A stretch of 64,000 bases of DNA from Allobosea psychrotolerans (GCF_002917105.1 NZ_PQFZ01000018.1:1-64000); one strand, 5' to 3'; positions 53,306 through 62,320 are shown, numbered from the stretch's first letter. The notes: generated by a model not told the origin, from the letters alone. A program made the numbers and translations.

Positions 53306-54025
53306 ATGGTCAGGATTCTCGTTGCCGATGAACACGCACTCTACCGCACGGGTTTGCGCGTCGTCCTGCTGGCTGCGCTGCCGGACGCCGAATTTCTGGA
53401 GGCTACCGATCTCGACAGCCTGATGCGCAACCTGATGGAAGAACCGCACATCCATCTCGCGCTCGTCGGCATGAGCTTGATCGGTTCGGCGGGTCCCAAC
53501 ATCATCTGGGACTTCAAGCGCGCCTCTGCGCTGACCCGCTATGTCGTCATCTCGACCGACGCTAGCTTCGACCAGGTTCTCCACTATATCGCCGAAGGCT
53601 TCCATGGTTTCATTTCAACCCTGCAGCGGGACGACGAGATCGTGGAATCGGTCCGGGATGTCCTTGCCGGGCGCCTCTCGATCCCCCGCGACCTGACTCC
53701 GTTCAGCTCGGCCTCGGAAAACTCGCGTCCTCGCGGGGGTCTACAACGACGCTCCGGCTTGCAGCAGAGCACGCTCGGGCTGACGCCGCGACAGAAAGAT
53801 GTCCTGACGCTCCTGGCGGAGGGGCTTTCGAACCGCGAAATCGCCCAGGCGCTCCACATCGCAGAACCAACCACGAAGATCCATGTCTCAGGAGTGATGC
53901 GTGTTCTCAACGTTCGGAATCGGACGGAGGCCGCTGTCCTCGCCAGAGATATGATCCGAACCTCTGAAATCGATCCAGAAGCTCGACGCAAGCCGCGCCA
54001 AGGCAGGACCAAGCCTCGGCAATAG
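53306..54025 (+). CDS. LuxR-type regulator with degenerate receiver domain
   Basis: A 239-residue regulator with receiver fold and a LuxR helix-turn-helix (LTPRQKDVLTLLAEGLSNREIAQALHIAEPTTKIHVSGVM). The receiver keeps VADEHALYRTGLR, but the phospho-Asp position in the D-x-x-M-P-G region reads ALVGMSLIGSAG (Gly), and the conserved Lys after GF is absent (GFISTLQRD). It should therefore not be phosphorylated in the usual way. A long polar linker (about 125-160) precedes the DNA-binding domain. It is 267 bases from the preceding response regulator, in a gap where I see no other gene. Confidence 0.9.
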   Translation: MVRILVADEHALYRTGLRVVLLAALPDAEFLEATDLDSLMRNLMEEPHIHLALVGMSLIGSAGPNIIWDFKRASALTRYVVISTDASFDQVLHYIAEGFHGFISTLQRDDEIVESVRDVLAGRLSIPRDLTPFSSASENSRPRGGLQRRSGLQQSTLGLTPRQKDVLTLLAEGLSNREIAQALHIAEPTTKIHVSGVMRVLNVRNRTEAAVLARDMIRTSEIDPEARRKPRQGRTKPRQ

Positions 54026-54449
54026 AGACGGATCGATACTAATAGTCGGCTTCCACTTTTCGCATTCTGCTCGAGATCCGCATGATGTCAGCTGGGATCA
54101 CCAAGTGCTTCCAGCTGAAATCTGAATCCGTCTCTCGTCCCAGAATTTGATCTGCATCAATGCAAAAAAATCGGCTGCCCTTTTTCCGTACCTGCTCTTG
54201 CCATGCTCCCCTCTTGTAAGGGTTGTCCTTACGAGGATCGTACTTTCCTGACAAGACGAGCGCATCCAAATGAACTAATTATTAACGATGACATTCTGGT
54301 TCAGATGCCATTTTGCGCCAATCTAACGCTCCGATTGATTAGCGGATGCGAATCCTGTCCTGGAATGCCTCGAACAGATTAGTGGAAACGCCGTAGTCGT
54401 ATTAGATTCTTGTCGTATCAGTTTTTGTGTCGTGTAATGGGGGAATGCG
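54026..54449. other. Regulatory gap between two LuxR-type regulator genes
   Basis: About 420 bases, lower in GC than the surroundings, with an FNR/FixK-like box at 54147. A minus-strand frame (54039-54269, TTG start, no Shine-Dalgarno site) has protein-like composition but no family match; I treat it as doubtful. The promoter of the next regulator should be near 54350-54430. Confidence 0.45.
54147..54160. promoter_or_regulatory. FNR/FixK-like box
   Basis: TTGATCTGCATCAA is an exact TTGAT-N4-ATCAA palindrome, the consensus of Crp/Fnr-family oxygen regulators (Fnr, FixK, FnrN). It is 290 bases upstream of the next regulator's ATG, longer than typical. Confidence 0.6.
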
Positions 54450-55205
54450 ATGTCTGAGCTCATCGAGACCGCTGTACTGAGTGATAACGCACTCCTCCGG
54501 GAAGGTATTACACAACTACTGAACGGCGCGCGCTTCCGGGTCAGTCAGAGAAGCGCGAGCCTCGATCTTCACAGGCACGAGCATGGTCAGAAATCGCCTG
54601 ACCTCTTCATCGTGGTGATCGACGACATGTCCTGCTCCATCGTCGGCGACATCAAGAGGCAGTTCAAGAGCGCCAAGATCGTGGCCCTTGCCCTTCGCGG
54701 CAGCCGCGAATTGATGCACCGCGCCGTGCAACTGGGAGCGGTTGGCTATCTCGTCGAGTCCGTCTCTGCGCATGACCTCATCATGTCTCTCGAGGTCGTC
54801 ATCGCAAATGGAGCCGTCTTTCCGCCCGAACTTCTGTCACAGCTCTCGGAAGTCGCTGTCGCGCCGCAGCGCCTTCTCCAGGGCGCGCAACGCCGGGCCG
54901 ACGGCTCTCCGTTCTCGGGCCTTTCCGGCCGGGAGGTCAGCATTCTCGAAGGGCTCATGCTGGGTGAATCCAACAAGGTGATCGCGCGCAAACTCGAGAT
55001 CGCCGAAGCGACCGTGAAGGTTCACGTCAAGGCTATCCTGCGCAAGCTGCGTGTCAGGAACCGCACCCAGGCAGCCATGTGGGCCATGCAGAACGCGGCA
55101 AACCAGATTCCGGTCGTGGCGGAGGACGATGCGGCAGATGAGGAGAAGACCTTGCCGATGATCGCCGCAAGACCGGAAGCGGCCGCTTCGCCCCGGCTCT
55201 CGTAA
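54450..55205 (+). CDS. LuxR-type regulator with atypical receiver
   Basis: A 251-residue regulator. The receiver-like domain (1-125) keeps VLSDNALLREG, but the phosphorylation region reads LFIVVIDDMSCS, with Val at the usual Asp position followed by a shifted Asp pair, and the conserved Lys is Glu (GYLVESVSA). The C-terminal LuxR helix-turn-helix is intact (LSGREVSILEGLMLGESNKVIARKLEIAEATVKVHVKAILRKL). A polar tail of about 35 residues follows. Together with the neighbour at 53306 it forms a pair of probably phosphorylation-independent regulators beside the EPS locus; it is read into the glycosyltransferase 29 bases downstream. Confidence 0.9.
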   Translation: MSELIETAVLSDNALLREGITQLLNGARFRVSQRSASLDLHRHEHGQKSPDLFIVVIDDMSCSIVGDIKRQFKSAKIVALALRGSRELMHRAVQLGAVGYLVESVSAHDLIMSLEVVIANGAVFPPELLSQLSEVAVAPQRLLQGAQRRADGSPFSGLSGREVSILEGLMLGESNKVIARKLEIAEATVKVHVKAILRKLRVRNRTQAAMWAMQNAANQIPVVAEDDAADEEKTLPMIAARPEAAASPRLS

Positions 55206-55234
55206 CCGATCGGTCGTGACGATAGGGCAATTCC

Positions 55235-56047
55235 ATGATCGTGACAGTCGTGACCCCGACGCTGAACGCCGTCGAGTATCTCAAGGAATGCATCGAGTCG
55301 GCTCGCGCGAATGCGGCTGACGACATCAATATCGAGCATGTCATCGTCGACGGCGGCAGCAGCGACGGAACCGTCGAACTCGCGCGCAGCTTTGGGCTGC
55401 GCGTGCTCCAGGGCAAGGACAGCGGCATCTTCGACGCGATCAACAAGGGGTCCTTCGACTCTTCCGGTGAGCTCTTGGGCTTTCTTGGCGCCGATGACGT
55501 GATGCTCGAAGGCGCCGCCGCCGCGGTGGTGAAGGCTTACCGTGAAAGTCGCAGGCGCTGGGTCGTCGGAGCCATCAGATGGACCGATGCGAAGGGGCAC
55601 GACCTCGGTGGGCTCGCAGCCCCTCCGAACTGGGTGACGCCAGCAATGCTCGCCAGCCTGGGCTGGAACCCCATCATGCACATGGCGACCTATTTCTCGC
55701 GGAGTTTCTTCGAGGAACTTGGCGGGTTCGACATCACCTACAAGGACGCCGGCGACTACGAGATGTTCTGCCGCGCCCTGGCAAAGGAGCCCTATGGCCG
55801 GATCGACCGGCCGATCGCCTGCTTCCGGCGAACCGGACAGAACAACAGCGCGATCAATGGCAGCCGGACCGCGGCCGAATGCGCAAGAATACTGGCACAG
55901 CATGGGCCTTCCTCGAACGCGCAGCGTCTATTCTGGCGCTTTCTGCTGAAGGCCTATTTCAACCTCGGCAATCCCGACTGGTTGTTGTCGAAGCTGGCGG
56001 ATTCCACGCGAACCACGCTGAAGCTCCAGCCCAAAGCCCATTTCTGA
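55235..56047 (+). CDS. Family 2 glycosyltransferase
   Basis: A 270-residue GT-A enzyme of the GT2 group: VTVVTPTLNAVEYLKECIES, VIVDGGSSDGTVELAR, DSGIFDAINKG and the DxD-like FLGADDVM, with HMATYFSRSFFEELGGFD and the acidic DAGDYEMFCR. This WcaA/WcaE-like pattern is typical of colanic-acid-type EPS transferases. It probably adds one sugar of the repeat unit, using a nucleotide sugar in the cytoplasm. It follows a LuxR-type regulator by 29 bases and is probably cotranscribed with it. Confidence 0.9.
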   Translation: MIVTVVTPTLNAVEYLKECIESARANAADDINIEHVIVDGGSSDGTVELARSFGLRVLQGKDSGIFDAINKGSFDSSGELLGFLGADDVMLEGAAAAVVKAYRESRRRWVVGAIRWTDAKGHDLGGLAAPPNWVTPAMLASLGWNPIMHMATYFSRSFFEELGGFDITYKDAGDYEMFCRALAKEPYGRIDRPIACFRRTGQNNSAINGSRTAAECARILAQHGPSSNAQRLFWRFLLKAYFNLGNPDWLLSKLADSTRTTLKLQPKAHF

Positions 56048-56158
56048 CGCTTCGAAAGGCGCGGACGATCGCACTCGCCGATCAGAGCGCAGCGCCGTTC
56101 AGCCGCGAATATGACGGCGCGACACGAGGATAGCGCCGGGCTAGGCTCGTCGGGAGCT

Positions 56159-56363
56159 ACAGCGGGCACGCAAGACTTCCCAGCATCGCGACGCTTCCAC
56201 CGCTTCCCGGCAGGAGCATCACGCCAGCCGTACGGGCCCGCCATCGAGCGCCAACGCTTCGCTGTATGTGTCGAGTTCGGCTGAGACGTCGAGAAAGTGT
56301 TTCCCGGCGCGGATCGAGGCGGACATCAGAGGTTCGGCCGTGTTCATGAACCGCCCAGCGGCG
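56159..56363 (-). pseudogene. Fragment of a saccharopine-dehydrogenase-like oxidoreductase
   Basis: In one minus-strand frame MNTAEPLMSASIRAGKHFLD and DVSAELDTYSEALALDG, and after a frame change RARTAGVMLLPGSGG, together follow the pattern of the saccharopine-dehydrogenase NADP-binding family (taEPLveAciraG.HYLDvtgE, then AreAGVMLLPGvG). Only about 65 codons remain, with a frameshift and no start domain. The rest of 56048-56514 holds no credible gene. Confidence 0.5.
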
Positions 56364-56514
56364 AGCAATCGCAAGCCATTTCCACGACCAGCACGAGGCA
56401 CCCATCTCCGCGGCCATTGGCGGCCTAAAGCGGCGCGAGTCCGATGAAAGTGAGGAGCACAAGGGTTGCCTGGACGACACGCGAAAAAGCCAATGTTCTT
56501 CATTTCAAGAAGGC

Positions 56515-56901
56515 TCAGAGGCTATCGATCACCTTACGCAACTTTCCCTGCACTTTCGCGGCGGCCTCCTTCAGTCGAGGATTATCAATCGCCGCCATTG
56601 ACGCCACCGGATCGATCGCCGCGACTTCCACGCTGCCGGGTTGAATTTCCTGCACGACAACATTGCAAGGCAGCATCGTTCCAACCTTGTCCTCAAGCTG
56701 CAATGCCTCGTGGGCAAGCGCGGGATTGCAGGCACCCAGGATTCGGTAGTTTCGGAAATCGACGTTGACCTTCTTCTTGAGCGTATCCTTGACATCAATC
56801 TCGGTGATGATGCCGAAACCCTCTTGCTTCAATGCTTCGGTCGTACGGTGAACCGCATCGTCGAAGCCTGTCGTCAGCGTCTTCGCAAAATAATAGCTCA
56901 T
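56515..56901 (-). CDS. DUF302 domain protein
   Basis: A 128-residue DUF302 protein: YYFAKTLTTGFDDAVHRTTEALKQEGFG, then VNVDFRNYRILGACNPALAHEAL, GTMLPCNVVVQE and VAAIDPVASM. The family is small, often near redox or metal genes, with a conserved Cys in LGACNP and a second in MLPCN; its biochemical role is unknown. ATG 56901 has GGAG at seven bases. The frame continues upstream with a hydrophobic stretch (GILALAVPALVSIVALV), so a membrane-anchored form from an earlier start is possible. It is divergent to the ArsA gene across a FixK-like box. Confidence 0.85.
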   Translation of the reverse strand: MSYYFAKTLTTGFDDAVHRTTEALKQEGFGIITEIDVKDTLKKKVNVDFRNYRILGACNPALAHEALQLEDKVGTMLPCNVVVQEIQPGSVEVAAIDPVASMAAIDNPRLKEAAAKVQGKLRKVIDSL

Positions 56902-57066
56902 AGTTCGTCTCCAATGCTGCAAGACGTGCGGGCTGCTACCAAAGAGGGAGCGCACGAGCGCGACGATGCTGACGAGTGCAGGGACTGCAAGAGCGAGGAT
57001 GCCGTGGAAGGGTATCCACCTTGACTTCACATTTGTGCATTCCGCCACGACCGGCTGGACGGCACA

Positions 57067-57080
57067 TTGACCTGAATCAA
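57067..57080. promoter_or_regulatory. FNR/FixK-like box between DUF302 and arsA
   Basis: TTGACCTGAATCAA matches TTGAY-N4-RTCAA, 86 bases before the ArsA start and 166 before the DUF302 start. That spacing to ArsA is what a class II activator site would give with a short leader. Confidence 0.65.
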
Positions 57081-57165
57081 GCGGGATCGAAGGCTGGAGC
57101 CGCTATGATTTGATGTCGGCAGGGAACGGACAAGTTTCCTGCCCTCACCACGGATCAGAGCCACG

Positions 57166-58971
57166 ATGAACGAGAAAGCCGCGGTCCATCTCCCAGGTTT
57201 TCTGGACAGTCCAACCCGCTACCTGTTCTTCACCGGCAAGGGCGGCGTGGGCAAGACGTCGGTGGCTTGCGCCACCGCCTTGGCGTTGGCCGACGTCGGC
57301 AGGTCGGTACTCCTGGTCAGTACCGATCCCGCCTCCAATCTCGACGAGATCCTGGGCGTGCCCTTGGGGAATTCGCCGATCGCGGTCCCCGGCGCGAAGG
57401 GACTGGAGGTGCTCAACATCGACCCCGTCGCCGCCGCTGAATCGTATCGTCAGCGGGTCCTGGCGCAGATGGAGCCGGACACGATCGATCAGGATCGAGA
57501 CGCGGTTCGAGAGCAGCTATCGGGCGCCTGTACGACCGAAATCGCGGCTTTTGACGAATTCGTCGGCCGTCTGGCCGACAACAGTGGTGCCTATGATCAT
57601 GTGATCTTCGACACCGCGCCGACCGGGCATACGCTTCGGCTCCTCAGCCTGCCGAAGGCCTGGAGCGGCTTTCTAGAGGTCAATGAGCAAGGCGCTTCAT
57701 GCCTGGGGCCGCATTCCGGCTTGAAAAGCCGGGAGGAGCGCTTCAAGGCCGCGATGACGGCACTGTGCAATCCTGCCGCCACGACCGTCATTCTCGTGAC
57801 GCGCCCGGAAACCAGCGCGATCGCGGAGGCCGCCCGAACCGCGACCGAGCTTCGCGCGCTCAGCCTCGCGAACCAGCGTCTGGTGATCAATGGCGTGTTT
57901 CACGCCGCTATCCCCTCCGATCCCGTCGCGGCTTCGTTGGAGGAACAGGGCGAGCAGGCACTCGCGCAAATGCCACCTTCTCTTCGGGAGCTGCCGCGCG
58001 ACGATATTCCATTGCGGCCTTTCGAAATGATGGGGCTGGAAGCCTTGCGCACGCTGCTTCGTCCCACTCGGGCGACGGCGAACACGCTATCCACCACCGT
58101 AGCCTTCGCCGACGACCTTCCTGCCCTCGATGGGCTGATCGACCTTCTTGCCGCGGACGGAAAGGGCCTGATCATGGTCATGGGCAAAGGTGGCGTCGGC
58201 AAAACGACCATCGCTGCCGCCATTGCTCTGGGTCTGGTCCAGCGCGGCCACACAGTGCATCTCAGCACGACAGATCCCGCGGCCCATTTGGCAACGACGC
58301 TTATGGGCGAGGCCCCGGGCTTGCGCGTCGACAGAATCGATCCGAAGGCAGAAACCGAGCGCTATATCGCCAAGATCATGGATCAGCGCGGCAGCAAACT
58401 CGATGAGCAGGGGCAGGCCCTGCTGCGCGAAGACTTGGCTTCGCCCTGCACGGAGGAAGTCGCGGTCTTCCATGCCTTCTCTCATATCGTCGCGGAGGCG
58501 CGCAGCGCGTTTGTCGTGCTCGACACCGCGCCGACAGGACATAGCCTGCTCCTCATGGATGCCACAGGCGCCTATCACCGGCAGATGACGCGACAATCGG
58601 CTTCGAACAAGTCCACAGGCCGGATCATCACGCCGTTGATGCGTCTGCAGGATCCGAACTACACGCGCATCCTGCTGGTCACGCTGGCCGAAACCACGCC
58701 GGTCTCCCAGGCCAGTGCTCTGCAGGAGGACCTTCGACGCGCGAATATCGAGCCCTACGCCTGGATCATCAACAAGAGCCTGCTGGCCGCCGGCACACGC
58801 GACAGCCTGCTTCAACAGCGATTGGTGGGGGAACGCAGGCAGATCGAGCGCGTACGAGAGGCGATGGCAAAGAGGCTGTTCTTCGTGCCATGGCAGGCTT
58901 CCCCGCCGATCGGCGTGCCGGCGCTTCAGGCGCTGGCCCATGACCGCGCCCGGACGGTATCGACCGTGTAA
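57166..58971 (+). CDS. arsA: ArsA-type ATPase, two-domain
   Basis: A 601-residue protein made of two homologous halves, each with a deviant Walker A (GKGGVGKTS at 24-32 and GKGGVGKTT at 340-348) and a DTAPTGH signature (VIFDTAPTGHTLRLL, VVLDTAPTGHSLLLM). The three arsenite/antimonite-binding Cys of E. coli ArsA have counterparts: Cys122 (SGACTTEIAAFDEF), Cys179 (SCLGPHSG) and Cys428 (SPCTEEVAVF). Length is that of ArsA (about 583), unlike single-domain Get3. It would power arsenite extrusion with ArsB, but no arsB, arsD or arsR is nearby. Its placement after a FixK-like box suggests use under low oxygen, or another cargo role. Confidence 0.88.
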   Translation: MNEKAAVHLPGFLDSPTRYLFFTGKGGVGKTSVACATALALADVGRSVLLVSTDPASNLDEILGVPLGNSPIAVPGAKGLEVLNIDPVAAAESYRQRVLAQMEPDTIDQDRDAVREQLSGACTTEIAAFDEFVGRLADNSGAYDHVIFDTAPTGHTLRLLSLPKAWSGFLEVNEQGASCLGPHSGLKSREERFKAAMTALCNPAATTVILVTRPETSAIAEAARTATELRALSLANQRLVINGVFHAAIPSDPVAASLEEQGEQALAQMPPSLRELPRDDIPLRPFEMMGLEALRTLLRPTRATANTLSTTVAFADDLPALDGLIDLLAADGKGLIMVMGKGGVGKTTIAAAIALGLVQRGHTVHLSTTDPAAHLATTLMGEAPGLRVDRIDPKAETERYIAKIMDQRGSKLDEQGQALLREDLASPCTEEVAVFHAFSHIVAEARSAFVVLDTAPTGHSLLLMDATGAYHRQMTRQSASNKSTGRIITPLMRLQDPNYTRILLVTLAETTPVSQASALQEDLRRANIEPYAWIINKSLLAAGTRDSLLQQRLVGERRQIERVREAMAKRLFFVPWQASPPIGVPALQALAHDRARTVSTV

Positions 58972-59014
58972 GCTCATGACCGCCGCGGTCCGCATGTGCC
59001 GCAGGCTCCACCCC

Positions 59015-59028
59015 ATGACACGGATCAA
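59015..59028. promoter_or_regulatory. FixK-like box before the P-type ATPase remnant
   Basis: ATGACACGGATCAA differs from TTGAC-N4-ATCAA only in the first base. It lies 138 bases before the pseudogene ATG, so the decayed gene was probably under the same control as its neighbours. Confidence 0.45.
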
Positions 59029-59165
59029 TGCAACTTCGCTTCATTTGGTATCACCGAAACGAAGGCGCTCACCTCTGGTTTGGCAAGAAGGAACAGCCAG
59101 ATGTCGAAGCTCGAAGCGATCCTCTGCGCGCCAGTCCGCTCTGCCCGCGCCAGCTATGGCGCCCC

Positions 59166-59720
59166 ATGAATGGCGAAACGCCATCGACAGCCCCTCCGAT
59201 GGGCCTGAGCGAAAGGGAGGCGCAGGCCCGCGTGAAGCGCGAAGGATTCAAAGAATTGACGCGCGATGACGGGCGTACTGCCATTTGCATCGTCCTTGAA
59301 GTGCTGCGGTAACCAATGCTGGCGCTGCTGCTCAGCGGCGGAGTCATCGACCTCGCGCTCGGCGATCTTCGGAGAGCGCTAATTCTAACGGTCTTCGCCC
59401 TGGCATCGACTGTGATCACGGTCGCGCCAGAAACCCGCACCAAACGTGCGCTGGAAGCGCTGCGCGATCCCACGAGTCCGCGCGCGCTCGTAATCCGTAC
59501 GGCACGCGCAAGCGCATTTGCGGGGATCGTTGCTGACGGGCGTGTCGGTCCCGCTGTGCAAGCCGGCGCGCACGGCTTCCGTTCCCGACGCTCCGGCGCG
59601 ACGCGGCGGCGATGATCTTCCGCAGGTTTTCCGGCGCCTTGATGGTTCGCTGCACGCGCGTCGCCGAAATGACCGCGACGGGGCGCGCAGCGAGATCGTG
59701 GAAACGTTTACTCCGCCTTT
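59166..59720 (+). pseudogene. Decayed cation-transporting P-type ATPase
   Basis: N-terminal fragment of a P-type ATPase. GLSEREAQARVKREGFKELT and CIVLEVLR are followed by an in-frame stop at 59310 where EP would be expected, then PMLALLLSGGVIDLALGD and ETRTKRALEALRDPTSPRALVIR. After a deletion the frame shifts to SLLTGVSVPLCKP, then to FSGALMVRCTRVAEMTATG and to GARSEIVETF. The phosphorylation DKTG region and everything beyond are gone. At least one nonsense change and three frame changes mean it is dead. Confidence 0.85.
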
Positions 59721-59833
59721 CACGCGTTCAACGATATCAGGCACTAAGGTTGTCAATGACGGCTTGGGGTCAAAAACCGACCGGACGGCCTTGAAATGCG
59801 ACAGCTATACCCCTGAAGCAACTCTTTGCGACG

Positions 59834-60298
59834 TCACCCGTGCTTGTCGGGTGCATGCTTTGGCTGCACTGACCAGGTCGCCGGCTCGTCGTCTTTATCT
59901 GCTTCGGCCGCCGCGGCCGTCGCCTGCACCTTGCCGGGCTTGTGGTGAGCCGGCGCATAGATCGTATAAATCTGCATGGGAGACGCGCCTATATTGGTGA
60001 TATTGTGCCAAGTCCCCGCCGGAACCAGCACACACCAACCGTCCGAGACTTCCTTTTCAAAGGTCAGTTTGTCCTTCGCGGCTCCCATCTGCACCCGGCC
60101 ACGGCCAGCGTCGAGGCGCAAAAACTGATCCGTCTCTGGATGTTCCTCAAGGCCAATATCGCCGCCGACGGGGATCGACATCAGCGTCACTTGCAGATAG
60201 CGCCCGCTCCAAGCGACGGAGCGATAATCTGTGTTTTCCTTCGTCGCGCGTTCAATGTCGAACGATTGCGGCTTCGGACCAATGTCATTGATCGCCAT
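59834..60298 (-). CDS. Cupin-domain protein
   Basis: A 154-residue single-domain cupin, like small phosphomannose-isomerase-type cupins: VGGDIGLEEHPETDQFLRLDAGRG (metal motif with His and Glu; the family's second metal His falls in the changed TDQFLRL region) and LVPAGTWHNITNIG. The C-terminus is Ala/Glu/Asp/Lys-rich and unstructured. The start at 60298 has GGAGG five bases upstream. Probably a stress or sugar-binding protein; substrate unknown. It lies convergent with the ATPase remnant and has a weak FixK-like site 77 bases upstream. Confidence 0.8.
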   Translation of the reverse strand: MAINDIGPKPQSFDIERATKENTDYRSVAWSGRYLQVTLMSIPVGGDIGLEEHPETDQFLRLDAGRGRVQMGAAKDKLTFEKEVSDGWCVLVPAGTWHNITNIGASPMQIYTIYAPAHHKPGKVQATAAAAEADKDDEPATWSVQPKHAPDKHG

Positions 60299-60705
60299 TT
60301 TAGCCTCCATTCTGACTGCACCACGATAATGCGCGCACTGAGTGCGTCGATAGCAGGGCTTCGCGGCGAACCCATTGCGACAGATCAAGGGAGCCAAAAG
60401 GCGAATGTCAGATGCGGGCTGATCACATCCATTTTGGCATTGTCGTCAGCATTGTGAACTGGCTTAATTGGCTGTCACGTCCTGCGATCGAGATTAGGCG
60501 CTAGGCAGACAAGTTATTGTGCGCGCTATTCTAGGATAGAACGCCCCGCTCTCCAACGCGACTTTACATCACCCCGAAACTGAACGCAGAGCGAGCTCGG
60601 GAGACAGACAGCGCCAGCTCTGCGGAGTAAGACAGGGACTGCAACGGCATGGCGCGATGGCGAAAATCGCCGCCGGAGCTACGGTGTTGCTGTCCTTTGC
60701 CCCCT
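60299..60705. other. Gene-free stretch between cupin and guaA genes
   Basis: About 400 bases. It contains the cupin promoter region, including TTGCGACAGATCAA (60375-60388), a half-matching FixK-type site, and the 3' flank of guaA. I see no other gene, hairpin or repeat. Confidence 0.4.
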
Positions 60706-62271
60706 TCACTCCCACTCGATCGTGCCGGGCGGCTTGCTGGTCACGTCGTAGACGACGCGGTTGATGCCCTTGACCTCGTTGATGATGCGGGTCGCGGTGC
60801 GGCCGAGGAAGGCCATGTCGTAGGGGTAGAAATCGGCCGTCATGCCGTCGACCGAGGTCACGGCGCGCAGCGCCAGCACGTGGTCATAGGTGCGGTAGTC
60901 GCCCATCACGCCGACGGTGCGCACCGGCAGCAGCACGGCGAAAGCCTGCCAGATCACGTCGTAGAGCCCGGCCTTGCGGATCTCGTCGAGATAGATCGCA
61001 TCGGCCTTGCGCAGGATGTCGAGCTTCTCCTTGGTGATCTCGCCGGGGCAGCGGATGGCGAGGCCCGGCCCCGGGAAGGGATGGCGGCCGACGAAGGCTT
61101 CTGGCAGGCCAAGTTCACGGCCGAGCACGCGGACCTCGTCCTTGAAGAGCTCGCGCAACGGCTCGACGAGCTTCATCTTCATGCGCTCGGGCAGGCCGCC
61201 GACATTGTGGTGCGACTTGATCGTCACGGACGGACCGCCTGAGAACGAGACGCTTTCGATCACGTCGGGATAAAGCGTGCCCTGGGCCAGGAAGTCGGCG
61301 CCGCCGAGCTTCTTCGCTTCCTCGTCGAAGACCTCGATGAAGAGCCGGCCGATGGTCTTGCGCTTGGCCTCCGGATCAGCGCCGCATTTGGCGAGCTCGG
61401 AGAGGAAAAGCGCTTCGGCTTCAACATGAACGAGGGGGATGTTGTAGCTGTCGCGGAACAGGCGCACGACCTCTTCGGCCTCGTTCATCCGCATCAGGCC
61501 GTGGTCGACGAAAACGCAGGTGAGCTGATCGCCGATCGCCTCATGGATCAGCACGGCCGCAACCGCCGAGTCGACGCCGCCGGAGAGGCCGCAGATGACG
61601 CGGCCCTTGCCGACCTGTGCCTTGATCTTGGCGATGGTCTCGGCGCGATAGGCCGCCATGCTCCAGTCCGGGACGCAGCCGCAGATGGTCACGACGAAGT
61701 TGCGCAGCAGCTTGCCGCCATCGGGCGTATGCACCACCTCCGGGTGGAACATGGTCGAGTAGAAGCGCCGCTCCTCGTCGCTCGCCACCGCATAGGGCGC
61801 GTTCTCCGAGGTCGCCTTGACCGAGAAGCCGGCGGGCAGCTGCGTGACGCGGTCGCCATGGCTCATCCAGACGGGGTAGCGACCGCCCTCCTCCCAGATG
61901 CCCTCGAACAGCGCCGAAGGCGTGACGATCTCGACATCGGCGCGGCCGAACTCGGCGGCGTGGCCGCTCTCGACCTTGCCGCCGAGCTGATGCGCCATGG
62001 TCTGCTGGCCATAGCAGATGCCGAGCACCGGCAGGCCAGTCGAGAATACCTCCTGCGGCGCGCGGGGCGAGCCCTCATCCGGCACGGAGGCCGGGCCGCC
62101 CGAGAAGATCACGCCCTTGGGCTTGAGCCGCTGGAAGGCCTCGGATGCCGACTGGAATGGCGCGATCTCGCAATAGACGCCGATCTCGCGCACGCGTCGC
62201 GCGATCAGCTGCGTCACCTGGCTGCCGAAGTCGATGATGAGAATGGAGTCGTGGATTTTTTCGCTCGTCAT
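60706..62271 (-). CDS. guaA: GMP synthase (glutamine-hydrolysing)
   Basis: A 521-residue GMP synthetase that aminates XMP to GMP with glutamine and ATP. The class I glutamine amidotransferase domain (about 1-200) carries the nucleophile Cys in GICYGQQ and the His/Glu dyad in MFHPEVVHT; the ATP-pyrophosphatase domain has the P-loop GLSGGVDS, and the C-terminal dimerisation domain shows [14 protein letters not shown]. Full length, normal for the family. Followed at a short distance upstream by rsmB on the same strand; a core gene that marks the return to conserved chromosome. Confidence 0.97.
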   Translation of the reverse strand: MTSEKIHDSILIIDFGSQVTQLIARRVREIGVYCEIAPFQSASEAFQRLKPKGVIFSGGPASVPDEGSPRAPQEVFSTGLPVLGICYGQQTMAHQLGGKVESGHAAEFGRADVEIVTPSALFEGIWEEGGRYPVWMSHGDRVTQLPAGFSVKATSENAPYAVASDEERRFYSTMFHPEVVHTPDGGKLLRNFVVTICGCVPDWSMAAYRAETIAKIKAQVGKGRVICGLSGGVDSAVAAVLIHEAIGDQLTCVFVDHGLMRMNEAEEVVRLFRDSYNIPLVHVEAEALFLSELAKCGADPEAKRKTIGRLFIEVFDEEAKKLGGADFLAQGTLYPDVIESVSFSGGPSVTIKSHHNVGGLPERMKMKLVEPLRELFKDEVRVLGRELGLPEAFVGRHPFPGPGLAIRCPGEITKEKLDILRKADAIYLDEIRKAGLYDVIWQAFAVLLPVRTVGVMGDYRTYDHVLALRAVTSVDGMTADFYPYDMAFLGRTATRIINEVKGINRVVYDVTSKPPGTIEWE

Positions 62272-62320
62272 CGCGTTCGGTTAATGGATCGCGCGCGAGC
62301 GTGCAACGGCCTGTTGGCTT

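Noticed and set aside
54039-54269. 76-residue minus-strand ORF with protein-like composition
   Set aside because: TTG start, no ribosome-binding site, contains a FixK-like box, no recognised family. Left as doubtful rather than called.
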